Below, piece by piece: positions 1 through 7,332 of a DNA stretch of 64,000 nt; position 1 is the stretch's first letter, and each line of letters starts with the position of its first letter. The position numbers and the translations under genes were made by a program. The notes below the pieces were generated by a model that worked only from the letters and a program-made list of their open reading frames with translations, was not told where the DNA came from and searched no databases. Source of the DNA: an uncultured Bacilli bacterium (GTDB lineage Bacteria > Bacillota_I > Bacilli_A > RFN20 > CAG-826); assembly GCA_934700895.1 (NCBI GenBank), contig CAKUXV010000002.1, positions 186,001-250,000 of the forward strand. The letters are read 5' to 3'.

Positions 1-168
1 GCTCATCGCTTCGATGCCACCGGAAAAGGTTGCGGCCATATTTGTGCCTGTATCGCCATCCGGAACGGGGAACACATTGAGTTCATTAATGGAATTGAGA
101 TTTTGCTTTAGGCTTTTAAAGGCGCTTAAAAACATTCCATCCCATTGGGTCGAGGTTATCATTTCCAT
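1..168 (-). CDS. fakA: Fatty acid kinase subunit FakA (DhaL/DAK2 family), N-terminal fragment cut by the window edge
   Basis: The first 56 codons are visible, starting at the ATG whose A is base 168; the rest lies outside the window. The segment NVFPVPDGDTGTNM (residues 31-44) is the signature of the DhaL-type kinase domain, whose aspartates bind Mg-ATP. In Bacillota this domain begins FakA, which phosphorylates fatty acids held by a FakB (DegV) protein so they can enter phospholipid synthesis. The gene starts 3 bases after the stop of the DegV gene, so the two are almost certainly co-transcribed as a FakB-FakA pair. An alternative is a stand-alone DAK2-domain protein of the YloV type, which is the same family. 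Confidence 0.85.
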   Translation of the reverse strand, partial: MEMITSTQWDGMFLSAFKSLKQNLNSINELNVFPVPDGDTGTNMAATFSGGIEAMS

Positions 169-171
169 TTT

Positions 172-1077
172 TTATTTATCGGATCCTTCTTCCAACATTT
201 TAGCAATGGGCTTGCCAAAACTATAAACTCCGATCGTACCAGGACCCGTGGAGGCTCCGATGATGGGCCCCATATAGCCGATATACACCTCTTTTGGTTT
301 TGAGATGCGAAGAATTTCTGAGCGGACGAATTCAGCAGCTTTTAAATCGTCAGCATGGCAAACGTAGATGATTTGATTTTCGATGTCTTCTGCACAATTT
401 ACGACCGCTTTTGCCAAATACATCAGCGCCTTTTTCTTTCCGTTGATTTTCGCGACGGCAAGATTGTTTCCTTTGCTGTCGGAAATAAGAATGGGGTGAA
501 CAGAGAATATATTGCCGAAGAAGGCGGCGCTTGCCTTCACTCTTCCGGCCTGTTTTAAGTATTTGAGGTCGTCCACGGTAGCGTATTGATTGAAACGGAG
601 ACGATTTTCAAGGAGCCAGGATTCGATTTCCTCGAGCGTTTTGCCTTCATCGCGCATTTTCGATGCTTCAATCGCCATCATGGCTTCGCCATAACAAGAG
701 TTTAAAGCGTCCACGCAGACAATTTTCATTTCGGGGTGCTTTTTCATGAATTCACTTGCCACTTTGCGCCCACATTCGAAGGAGGCACTCAAGGCGCTAG
801 AACAGGATATATAGAGGATATCTTCTCCTTTATCGGCAAATTCCTCGAAACGTTTTTCAAAGGTGGTGGATGGGACTTGAGAGGTGAAACAACGGGTTCC
901 GTTTCGCATCAAATCATAGAATTCGTGAAAAGAGATTCCTTGGTCGTAATCCAATGAGGCAACAACTTCTTTCCCGGCAATATTAAGCATCATCGGAAAA
1001 TAATCGATGTTGTATTTTTTGCGCATTTCGGCATTTAATTCGCCGCAAGAGTCGATAAAAATTTGAAAAGTTCTCAT
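172..1077 (-). CDS. fakB: DegV family fatty-acid-binding protein (FakB)
   Basis: A 301-residue protein of normal DegV length. It shows the N-terminal FIDSCGEL strand, the TSQVPS loop near residue 65 and the CSSALSASFEC segment, which in DegV/FakB proteins line the fatty-acid pocket. FakB presents the bound acyl chain to FakA, which makes acyl phosphate. The kinase gene follows immediately, which supports the FakB role over a generic DegV label. An intrinsic terminator separates it from efp-yneF upstream. The region before its start is very AT-rich with no strong Shine-Dalgarno. Chain-length preference cannot be read from the sequence. Confidence 0.85.
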   Translation of the reverse strand: MRTFQIFIDSCGELNAEMRKKYNIDYFPMMLNIAGKEVVASLDYDQGISFHEFYDLMRNGTRCFTSQVPSTTFEKRFEEFADKGEDILYISCSSALSASFECGRKVASEFMKKHPEMKIVCVDALNSCYGEAMMAIEASKMRDEGKTLEEIESWLLENRLRFNQYATVDDLKYLKQAGRVKASAAFFGNIFSVHPILISDSKGNNLAVAKINGKKKALMYLAKAVVNCAEDIENQIIYVCHADDLKAAEFVRSEILRISKPKEVYIGYMGPIIGASTGPGTIGVYSFGKPIAKMLEEGSDK

Positions 1078-1096
1078 ATTTATTTCTTATATATTA

Positions 1097-1130
1097 CAAA
1101 AAGCACGCCATTAAAGCGTGCTGTTTTTTT
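1097..1130 (-). terminator. Intrinsic terminator after yneF
   Basis: The arms AGCACGC (1102-1108) and GCGTGCT (1116-1122) pair around a 7-base loop. On the minus strand the stem is followed by a short T run. The yneF stop codon lies in the loop. A T run also follows on the plus strand, so it could act in both directions. Confidence 0.7.
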
Positions 1131-1335
1131 TCATGGAATTCATGATTTTGCGAATGTCGGCTTCGCTGGGTTTGCGGCCCATTTGAAGATACATCGCACG
1201 AATCATTTGTTCGTTGATCGGAGGGTTCTTTTGGATTTCCTTTTTGATAATGGCCCTAGCACCGAAGAAGCCGCCAACAAGGCCCAAAATCAATGCAGCG
1301 AGAACGAGGCAAAACCAGCCAACGTTCCATTCCAT
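1111..1335 (-). CDS. yneF: UPF0154 small membrane protein, YneF family
   Basis: A 74-residue protein with one N-terminal membrane helix (about residues 6-27) and a cytoplasmic tail. The tail carries the family signature KNPPINEQMIRAMYLQMG followed by KPSEADIRKIM. YneF-type proteins are widespread in Bacilli and Mollicutes, and their biochemical role is not established. Its start overlaps the efp stop by one base (TAATG), so it is translationally coupled to EF-P. Confidence 0.85.
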   Translation of the reverse strand: MEWNVGWFCLVLAALILGLVGGFFGARAIIKKEIQKNPPINEQMIRAMYLQMGRKPSEADIRKIMNSMKKNSTL

Positions 1336-1898
1336 TAGTTGGCCCTCCCGTCGTATTTACCAGTGGTGGTGTCGACGGAGATTTTGTCGCCTTGGTTGAT
1401 AAAGAGGGGAACGCGGATGTTCATTCCGGTTTCGAGCTTTGCATCCTTGGAACCGCCGTTAGAAACGGTGTCGCCACGGACGCCCGGCTCGCATTCAATA
1501 ACCGTTAAAGCGACTTTGGATGGAAGCTGGACATCCAAAACCTCATCTTCATAAGAGACAATGGTCACTTCTTGGTTCGGGGCAAGGAAGGGGGTGATGT
1601 CACCATAATTGTTTTTGGTGAGCTCGACTTGTTCATAGGTCTTGCCATCCATGAAAACAAGGGTTTCGCCAGAATCATAAAGATATTGCATGATTTTCTT
1701 GTCGATGTGGATATCTTCGACTCCGTAGCCCGAGTTTCTGGCGAGCTCGGTGATGGCTCCGGTCCGCAAATTTTTGACTTTGACCTTGGCGACCATTTTT
1801 CTCATGGCCGTTTTGTTAAGAAGGATATCGATAACACGATAAAGATTTCCTTCGTCAATGAAATAATTGCCAGGGCGTAATTCGGTAACGTTGATCAT
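1335..1898 (-). CDS. efp: Translation elongation factor P, atypical modification loop
   Basis: A 187-residue protein with all three EF-P domains. The N-terminal KOW-like domain begins MINVTELRPGNYF, the middle OB domain contains MQYLYDSGETLVFMDG, and the C-terminal OB domain includes ECEPGVRGDT and GGSKDAKLETG. EF-P enters the ribosomal E site and relieves stalling at polyproline. In Bacillus subtilis the loop is KPGKGAAF with Lys32 modified; a gap-free alignment here gives KTAMRKMV with Met32 at the tip. The start has a good AGGAG site, and a TATAAT box lies about 37 bases upstream. It is co-transcribed with yneF. Confidence 0.9.
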   Translation of the reverse strand: MINVTELRPGNYFIDEGNLYRVIDILLNKTAMRKMVAKVKVKNLRTGAITELARNSGYGVEDIHIDKKIMQYLYDSGETLVFMDGKTYEQVELTKNNYGDITPFLAPNQEVTIVSYEDEVLDVQLPSKVALTVIECEPGVRGDTVSNGGSKDAKLETGMNIRVPLFINQGDKISVDTTTGKYDGRAN

Positions 1899-1934
1899 TT
1901 TTCTACTCCTAAAAGCGTATCAAACGCGATAGAT

Positions 1935-1962
1935 ATTATAAATAAATTTATAATTCGTTAAA
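1935..1962 (-). promoter_or_regulatory. Probable sigma-A promoter of efp
   Basis: On the minus strand a perfect TATAAT box (1935-1940) is preceded by a weak TTTAAC -35 at 16-base spacing. It gives a leader of roughly 30 bases that carries the AGGAG ribosome site of efp. Confidence 0.5.
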
Positions 1963-2614
1963 AGCCCCATTTCTTCGAAGAAAGATATGGGTTGTATTGC
2001 AGCTCGTTTTTCAGAGTTGTTTTCGGGCCGTGCCCTGGGAAAACGGTAATGTTAGACGGCAATTGCTTCAATTTTTCTAAAGAGTCTTTGCGAAGTCGTG
2101 GGGCCGAACCTGGCAGGTCGTCGCGGCCAATGCCCAAATGAAACAACGTATCTCCCGTAAAGCAGAATCCTAACGACGAAAAATAAAAACAGCACGATCC
2201 CGCTGTGTGAAATGGGGTGTGAAGTACTTGACAGCTGAGAGGACCTTCAAAAAGTTCCAATCCATCGTATATTTCTTGAATATCCCCCTCCCAAACAAAG
2301 GGTTCGCCAGTTAATTCTTCGGACGCGTTCCGTTTGGGGGAAGATAAGCAAGGAATATCCTGCCCATGAAGAAAAACGGGCGCCCTTTGATCGTTCACGG
2401 TTCGTTGAGATAAGCCAAAAATGTGATCGAAGTGTCCGTGAGTTAATAGGATTCCAAGACATTGACTATGGTGTTTGGAAATATATTTTCCAATGCGGTC
2501 GGAACGGTTATCGCCCATATCGATAACTACGCATGGGCCGCCTTCTTCGCCAAGACAATAAACATTGGACCAAAAGCCTCCGTCATAGAGGTTTGTTACT
2601 TTATAAGCGTTCAT
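1958..2614 (-). CDS. Metallo-beta-lactamase-fold hydrolase (glyoxalase II-like)
   Basis: A 218-residue single-domain protein with the zinc signature THGHFDH (about residues 60-66). Later metal ligands sit in LHTPFHTAGSCC, FTGDTLF and the C-terminal FPGHGP. This layout matches the YcbL/GloB-like family, hydrolases acting on thioesters or related small substrates. The true substrate cannot be told from sequence. It overlaps the upstream membrane-protein gene by 4 bases (ATGA), so they form a two-gene unit. A hairpin covers its stop codon. Confidence 0.8.
   Translation of the reverse strand: MNAYKVTNLYDGGFWSNVYCLGEEGGPCVVIDMGDNRSDRIGKYISKHHSQCLGILLTHGHFDHIFGLSQRTVNDQRAPVFLHGQDIPCLSSPKRNASEELTGEPFVWEGDIQEIYDGLELFEGPLSCQVLHTPFHTAGSCCFYFSSLGFCFTGDTLFHLGIGRDDLPGSAPRLRKDSLEKLKQLPSNITVFPGHGPKTTLKNELQYNPYLSSKKWGF
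1960..1991 (-). terminator. Possible terminator overlapping the hydrolase stop codon
   Basis: On the minus strand the arms CCCAT (1987-1991) and ATGGG (1966-1970) enclose the self-complementary TTTCTTCGAAGAAA, followed by GCTTTTAA. The T run is short, so it may be weak. Confidence 0.4.
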
Positions 2615-3009
2615 AACGTGATGACCAGTTCTTCGAAATGCTCGCTCGCGTAAGAATAACTATACCAATTCATCCAAATAGAACCGGCCATCTCTTTGTT
2701 TTGTCTTAATTCTTCGTTATACCAGCCGATTTCTTTCGCGACTTGTTTCAATTCCGTTATCTTATTTTCATCATTTTTGGCATCGTTATATCGCGCGATC
2801 AAGTCTTCACGTTGCTGCAAGGAAGCCTCGTAAGCTTTTTGATTGCCAAATGCATGATAGGTAACGCTTGTTAAGTTAAAAACGAAAACCATTCCTAAAA
2901 TCAATGAAGAAAATGCTCCGATCCCTTCGGGAATTCTTTTTTTCTTGGTTAATAAGCTGAGGGGGATAAACCCCAGAGAAACAATCGTAATTAAAAAGAA
3001 AAGCAACAT
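2611..3009 (-). CDS. Unrecognised small membrane protein
   Basis: A 132-residue protein I do not recognise. Two hydrophobic helices occupy about residues 1-19 and 30-50, followed by a charged, probably coiled-coil stretch (about residues 57-105) and an aromatic-rich end (SIWMNWYSYSY). It is translationally coupled to the downstream metallo-hydrolase by an ATGA overlap. No Shine-Dalgarno is obvious before its start. Function is unknown. Confidence 0.6.
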   Translation of the reverse strand: MLLFFLITIVSLGFIPLSLLTKKKRIPEGIGAFSSLILGMVFVFNLTSVTYHAFGNQKAYEASLQQREDLIARYNDAKNDENKITELKQVAKEIGWYNEELRQNKEMAGSIWMNWYSYSYASEHFEELVITL

Positions 3010-3021
3010 ACTTTAGTTTAA

Positions 3022-3050
3022 CAAAAAAATAAGGCCTCGGCCTTATTTTT
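3022..3050 (-). terminator. Intrinsic terminator of rpmG
   Basis: TAAGGCC (3030-3036) pairs with GGCCTTA (3039-3045), flanked by A/T runs. On the minus strand the stem is followed by seven T residues. The rpmG stop codon lies inside the stem. Confidence 0.8.
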
Positions 3051-3201
3051 TCTCTTTGTGCAACGTCTTTTCCCTGCAACGGTGGCAATATTTCTTGATT
3101 TCCATTTTAGCAGGGTGAGAGTGCTTATTACGGGTGGTGATGTAATTTTCTTCACCGCACACGGTGCACTTCAAGATGACTTCATCGCGTTTGCTGGCCA
3201 T
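3043..3201 (-). CDS. rpmG: Ribosomal protein bL33 (zinc-binding form)
   Basis: A 52-residue protein starting MASKRDEV. Two CxxC pairs (CTVCGEEN and CHRCREK) are the zinc-binding pattern of the C+ form of L33, a 50S subunit protein. A longer reading frame extends 13 codons upstream. The chosen ATG is preceded by AGAGGGAGAAGAAAA at correct spacing, and bL33 homologues begin here. It is a single-gene unit with its own promoter and terminator. Confidence 0.93.
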   Translation of the reverse strand: MASKRDEVILKCTVCGEENYITTRNKHSHPAKMEIKKYCHRCREKTLHKEKK

Positions 3202-3238
3202 TTTTCTTCTCCCTCTATTGAGCGTTGATGAGTTTACC

Positions 3239-3266
3239 ATAGTAAAAAGGGAAAATCTATAAGCAA
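3239..3266 (-). promoter_or_regulatory. Putative promoter of rpmG
   Basis: On the minus strand TTGCTT (complement of 3261-3266), a 16-base spacer and TACTAT (complement of 3239-3244) lie about 40 bases before the rpmG start. Confidence 0.5.
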
Positions 3267-3284
3267 AATCGGGCGAAAACGCAT

Positions 3285-3290
3285 TACAAT
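3285..3290 (+). promoter_or_regulatory. -10 box 6 bases before ispG (leaderless start)
   Basis: TACAAT ends 6 bases before the ispG ATG, so a transcript starting 7 bases after the box would begin at the A of the start codon. No Shine-Dalgarno is visible, and no good -35 is seen. Confidence 0.5.
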
Positions 3291-3296
3291 GAAGTT

Positions 3297-4352
3297 ATGG
3301 TAAAACGCAAAGACACGAGACCCGTTCACGTTGGAAACATTCAGCTTGGCGGACAGGAAAAAATATTGATTCAAAGCATGTGCTCCGTCAAAACGAGCCA
3401 CACGGATTTGGTAGTGGAGCAACTTCGAAAATGTCGAGATCTCGGCGCTGACTTAATGAGGCTTTCCGTTTTAGACGAAGAAGACGCCAAGGCTTTTGCT
3501 ATTTTAAAAAAGGAATCATCCATTCCTTTAATTGCCGATATTCATTTTGACTATCGATTGGCTCTTTGCGCCATCGAAAACGGGGCGGATGCTATTCGTG
3601 TTAATCCCGGCAACATCGGCTCCAAAGAACGAATTTGGCAGGTTGCCTCGGCATGTTCCTCTAAAAAGATTCCAATTCGTGTTGGCGTGAACTCGGGTTC
3701 TTTAAAAAAAGATGCCAATGCCAACGAAACACGTCCAGCGTCCGCGATGCAACTGATGGACAATTTATCCGAATGCGTCGGCATTTTCGAAGAGATGGGC
3801 TTTCGCGACTTAGTCCTATCCGCCAAAGGAAGCAACGTTCTGGAAACCATAGAAGCCTACCGAGAAATTTCCAAACGGTTTCCTTACCCCCTTCATTTAG
3901 GAATCACCGAAGCCGGCCCCAAAGACATAGGACTTATTCGCTCGACCGCCGGGCTTTCGCCTTTATTAATGGACGGGATCGGAGATACCATTCGCATTTC
4001 GCTTAGCGATGCTCCGGAGGAAGAAATTAAGGCCTGCTGCCGTCTTTTGCATGATTTAGGGCTAAAACCCGATTACCCCACTTTTATTTCTTGCCCCACT
4101 TGTGGGAGAACCCAGGTTAATCTGATTCCGACCGCCAAAGCCCTTCAATCTTATATGGAAGAAAACCACATCAACAAAACGGTTGCCGTCATGGGTTGTG
4201 TAGTCAATGGTCCAGGCGAAGCCAAGCACGCGGACTTAGGGTGCGCAGGCGGAAAAGGACGTTGGGTTATTTTCCAAAAGGGAAAAATTCTGAAGGAAGT
4301 AAAAGACGGGGAGATTATCCCCGCCATGATGGAAGAATTGAAGAAACTTTAA
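3297..4352 (+). CDS. ispG: 4-hydroxy-3-methylbut-2-en-1-yl diphosphate synthase IspG (GcpE)
   Basis: A 351-residue protein catalysing the penultimate step of the MEP isoprenoid pathway: reductive ring opening of MEcPP to HMBPP. The TIM-barrel half contains LIADIHFDYRLAL and IRVNPGNIG. The C-terminal part carries the 4Fe-4S ligands Cys266 and Cys269 (CPTCGR) and Cys301 (MGCVVNGPGE), with the conserved Glu of NGPGE. It is a solitary plus-strand gene. Its stop codon abuts the stop of the convergent helicase gene with no intervening base. The lack of a Shine-Dalgarno and the nearby -10 box suggest a leaderless mRNA. Confidence 0.96.
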   Translation: MVKRKDTRPVHVGNIQLGGQEKILIQSMCSVKTSHTDLVVEQLRKCRDLGADLMRLSVLDEEDAKAFAILKKESSIPLIADIHFDYRLALCAIENGADAIRVNPGNIGSKERIWQVASACSSKKIPIRVGVNSGSLKKDANANETRPASAMQLMDNLSECVGIFEEMGFRDLVLSAKGSNVLETIEAYREISKRFPYPLHLGITEAGPKDIGLIRSTAGLSPLLMDGIGDTIRISLSDAPEEEIKACCRLLHDLGLKPDYPTFISCPTCGRTQVNLIPTAKALQSYMEENHINKTVAVMGCVVNGPGEAKHADLGCAGGKGRWVIFQKGKILKEVKDGEIIPAMMEELKKL

Positions 4353-5732
4353 TCATTTTCCTTCTAGTTTTTGCTTCGCCCTTTGTGCGTATCGGGCATC
4401 CTTTTTGGCTTTGATTGATTTCTGGATGGCTTTTCTGCGGTACTTGTTCTTCACCTTTTCCACGGCGCGCATTTGCTTCTTTTTATAGCCTGGCTTCACG
4501 GTTTTAGAAGAATTTCTCGCCTTGGCGATTTTGACTTCTTTCAATTCTTCTTCCGAGAATTTTTTCTTTCCGGAGAATTTCTTTTTCGCGTCCAGACCCA
4601 ATTCGTTTTTTTCAAGACGGTCGTTCTTTAAGATGTAGAAATCAAAAGGGAGGCCTTGGCTGAGAAGCTCTTTGGGACGAGAAAGGGAATCCACGTTATA
4701 GAAAACCCAAGAATCGCCCGTTTTATCAAAACGACCCGTTCTTCCGGCGCGGTGATAGTAATAGGAAAGATCCATGGGAAGATCCACAGAAATCACATCG
4801 GTCACGTTATCTAGGTCAATGCCGCGGCTTAACAAATCGCTGCAAACGACGATTTGATATTCATCCGCGCGAATTCTTTTCAAGACCTGCTTTCTTTCTC
4901 GGCTGTCTAAATCTCCCGAAAAATATGTAACGGAATATTTTTTGTTTTTCAATCCTTCGTAAATGGATTTGACATCTTCTTTTTTAGAAGCGAAGACTAA
5001 GCAAAAATAAGGGCGGCGAATTTCGAGAAATTTGGATAACGCCTCGACGGTGCCAACGTGCCTGATATCGACGAAATGATGGGCAACGCGGGAACTGGTT
5101 TTTTGCTCTTCCCCCTCGTACAAGAACTCGGATCCAATGTATTTCTCCAATTGAAGCTTGAGATTTTCGTTCATGGTCGCCGAGAAAACCATGGTCTGTA
5201 CGTTTTCTGGAAGTTTTTGATAAATTTCATCGATGTCTTGAAAATATCCAAGCTCCAAAAGCATGTCCGCTTCATCCAAAACGAGGCTGCGAACTCCGTG
5301 CAAATCAAAAACGTATTCCTGCGAAAGCAATTCCTTTAGACGTCCGGGAGTTCCCACGATCATTTGGGGAGGGACCGCTTGGCCTTCTTTATTTTGGGCA
5401 ATTTCGGTTTCACTGGAGAAGAGACGGACTTTGAAGGTAGGAAAGAAACGGGTAAAAGCAAAGGCGAAGTCATAGACTTGACGAGCTAATTCTCGGCTAG
5501 GGCAAACAATAATGGACTGCAAACGAGGCAAATGCATATCGATCTTTTGCAAAATCGGAATCAAATAGGAATGCGTTTTTCCACTTCCTGTTTCGCTTTG
5601 GCAAACAATGCGCTTGCCTTGCAATGCCTTCGGAATGACCCGAGACTGTACCGGGGAAGGGGATGTGTAACCCATTTTTTCAAGTGCGGTGGTTAACGCG
5701 GGACTTAAGTTAAATTCTTTAAAGGATTTCAT
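4353..5732 (-). CDS. DEAD-box ATP-dependent RNA helicase
   Basis: A 459-residue protein with the full DEAD-box set: Q motif region (FKEFNLSPALTTAL ... PVQ), Walker A as SETGSGKT, PSRELARQ, GTPGRL, VLDEADMLL, VFSATM, SRGIDLDNV and HRAGRTGR. These unwind short RNA duplexes during ribosome assembly and RNA decay. The last ~85 residues are Lys/Arg-rich and probably bind RNA. It resembles small bacterial CshB/YfmL-type helicases, but I cannot assign one. TATAAT lies 8 bases before its ATG and there is no Shine-Dalgarno, so it may be leaderless. It converges exactly on ispG. Confidence 0.93.
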   Translation of the reverse strand: MKSFKEFNLSPALTTALEKMGYTSPSPVQSRVIPKALQGKRIVCQSETGSGKTHSYLIPILQKIDMHLPRLQSIIVCPSRELARQVYDFAFAFTRFFPTFKVRLFSSETEIAQNKEGQAVPPQMIVGTPGRLKELLSQEYVFDLHGVRSLVLDEADMLLELGYFQDIDEIYQKLPENVQTMVFSATMNENLKLQLEKYIGSEFLYEGEEQKTSSRVAHHFVDIRHVGTVEALSKFLEIRRPYFCLVFASKKEDVKSIYEGLKNKKYSVTYFSGDLDSRERKQVLKRIRADEYQIVVCSDLLSRGIDLDNVTDVISVDLPMDLSYYYHRAGRTGRFDKTGDSWVFYNVDSLSRPKELLSQGLPFDFYILKNDRLEKNELGLDAKKKFSGKKKFSEEELKEVKIAKARNSSKTVKPGYKKKQMRAVEKVKNKYRRKAIQKSIKAKKDARYAQRAKQKLEGK

Positions 5733-5740
5733 ACCGCACG

Positions 5741-5746
5741 ATTATA
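5741..5746 (-). promoter_or_regulatory. -10 box 8 bases before the DEAD-box helicase
   Basis: On the minus strand a perfect TATAAT is followed by 8 bases and then the ATG, giving a leader of 0-2 bases. Confidence 0.5.
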
Positions 5747-5792
5747 TAGGAAATCTCTTCATTTTTCCTAGATTCTCAACGAAAATACTTGC

Positions 5793-6659
5793 ATGAATGT
5801 CTTGCTTCTTAAACCTAACGGATATTGTTCCGGCGTGCAAAGGGCCTTCTCCCTTGCTTTAAAGTTAAGAAAGAGGCAACCCAACGCTGAAATTTATGCT
5901 CTTGGAATGCTTGTTCACAATGAAGATTCCATGCTGGAATTCCAAAACCATCACATTCACATTATCGATGAGCGGAAAGAAAATTTAGAAAAGGCCCTGA
6001 AGGCCATTCCTGAGGCCTCCTATGTCATTTTCTCCGCCCACGGGCATCCTTTGTGTTGGGAAAAATGGGCTGCCGAAAAAAAACTTAAAGTGCTGGATTG
6101 CACGTGTCCTTTTGTGGAAGCAAATCGCGTGGCCGGGTCTTCCCTTGGGGGTCCATTCTTCTATTTTGGCGTAAAGGGCCACCTAGAGGCAGAGGCGTTT
6201 TTGGCTAATAATCCAAACGCTATTTTTATTGATGTGGTCCACCCTGAACTAAATAGGGCCGATATTCCTACTTCAGCCGTCTATTCCGCCATAGGTCAAA
6301 CCACAATCTCCAAAGAGGAAATAGATTCCGCGATGGCGTTTTTATCTGCAAAAGGTATCTCGGTTCAATTGATGAAATCCCAGTGCCAAAGCACCTACTT
6401 ACGGCAAAAAGCGATCCTAGATTTGCCAAAAACTATTACTACCTTGGTGGTTCTTGGTAGCCCTCGCTCCAATAATTCAGTTAAATTGTTTGAAATTGGC
6501 GTAAATAAAAATCTCCGCTGCTTCCTTGTGAGGAACCTTGCGGAGCTTAAGAAGATTTCCTTTGGAAAAAATGAACGAATCGCGCTTTCTAGTGGCGCTT
6601 CCACCTCACCATCTATTTTGAAGGATTGTTTCGATTACTTGTCTTCTATGGAACGCTGA
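5793..6659 (+). CDS. ispH: 4-hydroxy-3-methylbut-2-enyl diphosphate reductase IspH (LytB)
   Basis: A 288-residue protein performing the last MEP step, HMBPP to IPP and DMAPP. The three cluster cysteines are Cys12 (GYCSGVQRA), Cys105 (CTCPFVE) and Cys198 (SQCQST). Active-site histidines appear in MLVHNEDS and SAHG, with the substrate-binding SGAST near the end. With ispG 1.4 kb away it shows the cell uses the MEP route. No Shine-Dalgarno is seen. Its last 14 bases overlap the end of the convergent trmK gene. Confidence 0.95.
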   Translation: MNVLLLKPNGYCSGVQRAFSLALKLRKRQPNAEIYALGMLVHNEDSMLEFQNHHIHIIDERKENLEKALKAIPEASYVIFSAHGHPLCWEKWAAEKKLKVLDCTCPFVEANRVAGSSLGGPFFYFGVKGHLEAEAFLANNPNAIFIDVVHPELNRADIPTSAVYSAIGQTTISKEEIDSAMAFLSAKGISVQLMKSQCQSTYLRQKAILDLPKTITTLVVLGSPRSNNSVKLFEIGVNKNLRCFLVRNLAELKKISFGKNERIALSSGASTSPSILKDCFDYLSSMER

Positions 6660-7332
6660 CCCGATTCTTTTCATCGCGAATTAAACGATACAAATCCAAA
6701 TAATAGTCCCGTTTTTCACGGGGTAAATTCATATTTAAGATGTCGTTGACGTGTTTTAACTGAACTTTGAGCCAATCTTCGAAGGCTTCGCCGCGTTTCT
6801 TTCGAAGAATCGGACCGAAAAGGAGATCGCTTCTATTGTATTCTGCGGGAAAGTTCGTTTTAACGAAACGAATAATGGTATAGAAGATTTTATCTTCATA
6901 AACCATGGTTTCATCGTCGATTTTATACCCAAGTGCAGTAACACGCTTTCTTACGGAAACCAAATCTTTATGGGGGTCCACGATGATTGTTTGAACGTGG
7001 AACAATTTTTCGGTGTGCGCTTCGAGAATATCGCAGGCGAGCATGCCGCCCATTCCACAGATTAATACCGTGTCTACTCCCTCGTTAAGTTCGGATATCC
7101 CATCGCTCCTGCTGCAATCGATGTGCCCCTCTAAGCCGCTTTCTTGAATCGCGTGGGTCATGTGCAAAAAAGGGCCTGTTTTATTCTCAACCGCCTGCGC
7201 CCAGGATACGGCGCCGGTTTCACATAAATAAATCGGAAGCTGCGCGTGATCACTTCCGATATCTGCAATATAACTATTTTTCGGAACAAGATTAGCGATA
7301 GATTGAAGTCTTTTGGATAATTTCTTAGGCAT
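6646..7332 (-). CDS. trmK: tRNA (adenine(22)-N1)-methyltransferase TrmK
   Basis: A 228-residue class I SAM methyltransferase of the TrmK/YqfN family, which makes m1A22 in bacterial tRNAs. The SAM motif is IADIGSDHAQLP and the catalytic-region signature is LICGMGGM, followed by a C-terminal helical domain (about residues 165-228). As in many Bacillota it lies directly downstream of the sigma-factor genes. Its start overlaps the preceding sigma gene by 8 bases. Confidence 0.92.
   Translation of the reverse strand: MPKKLSKRLQSIANLVPKNSYIADIGSDHAQLPIYLCETGAVSWAQAVENKTGPFLHMTHAIQESGLEGHIDCSRSDGISELNEGVDTVLICGMGGMLACDILEAHTEKLFHVQTIIVDPHKDLVSVRKRVTALGYKIDDETMVYEDKIFYTIIRFVKTNFPAEYNRSDLLFGPILRKKRGEAFEDWLKVQLKHVNDILNMNLPREKRDYYLDLYRLIRDEKNRVSVP

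Noticed and set aside
6646..6659. Possible frameshift where ispH and trmK overlap
   Set aside because: Both proteins end normally for their families. A short convergent overlap is the simpler explanation.
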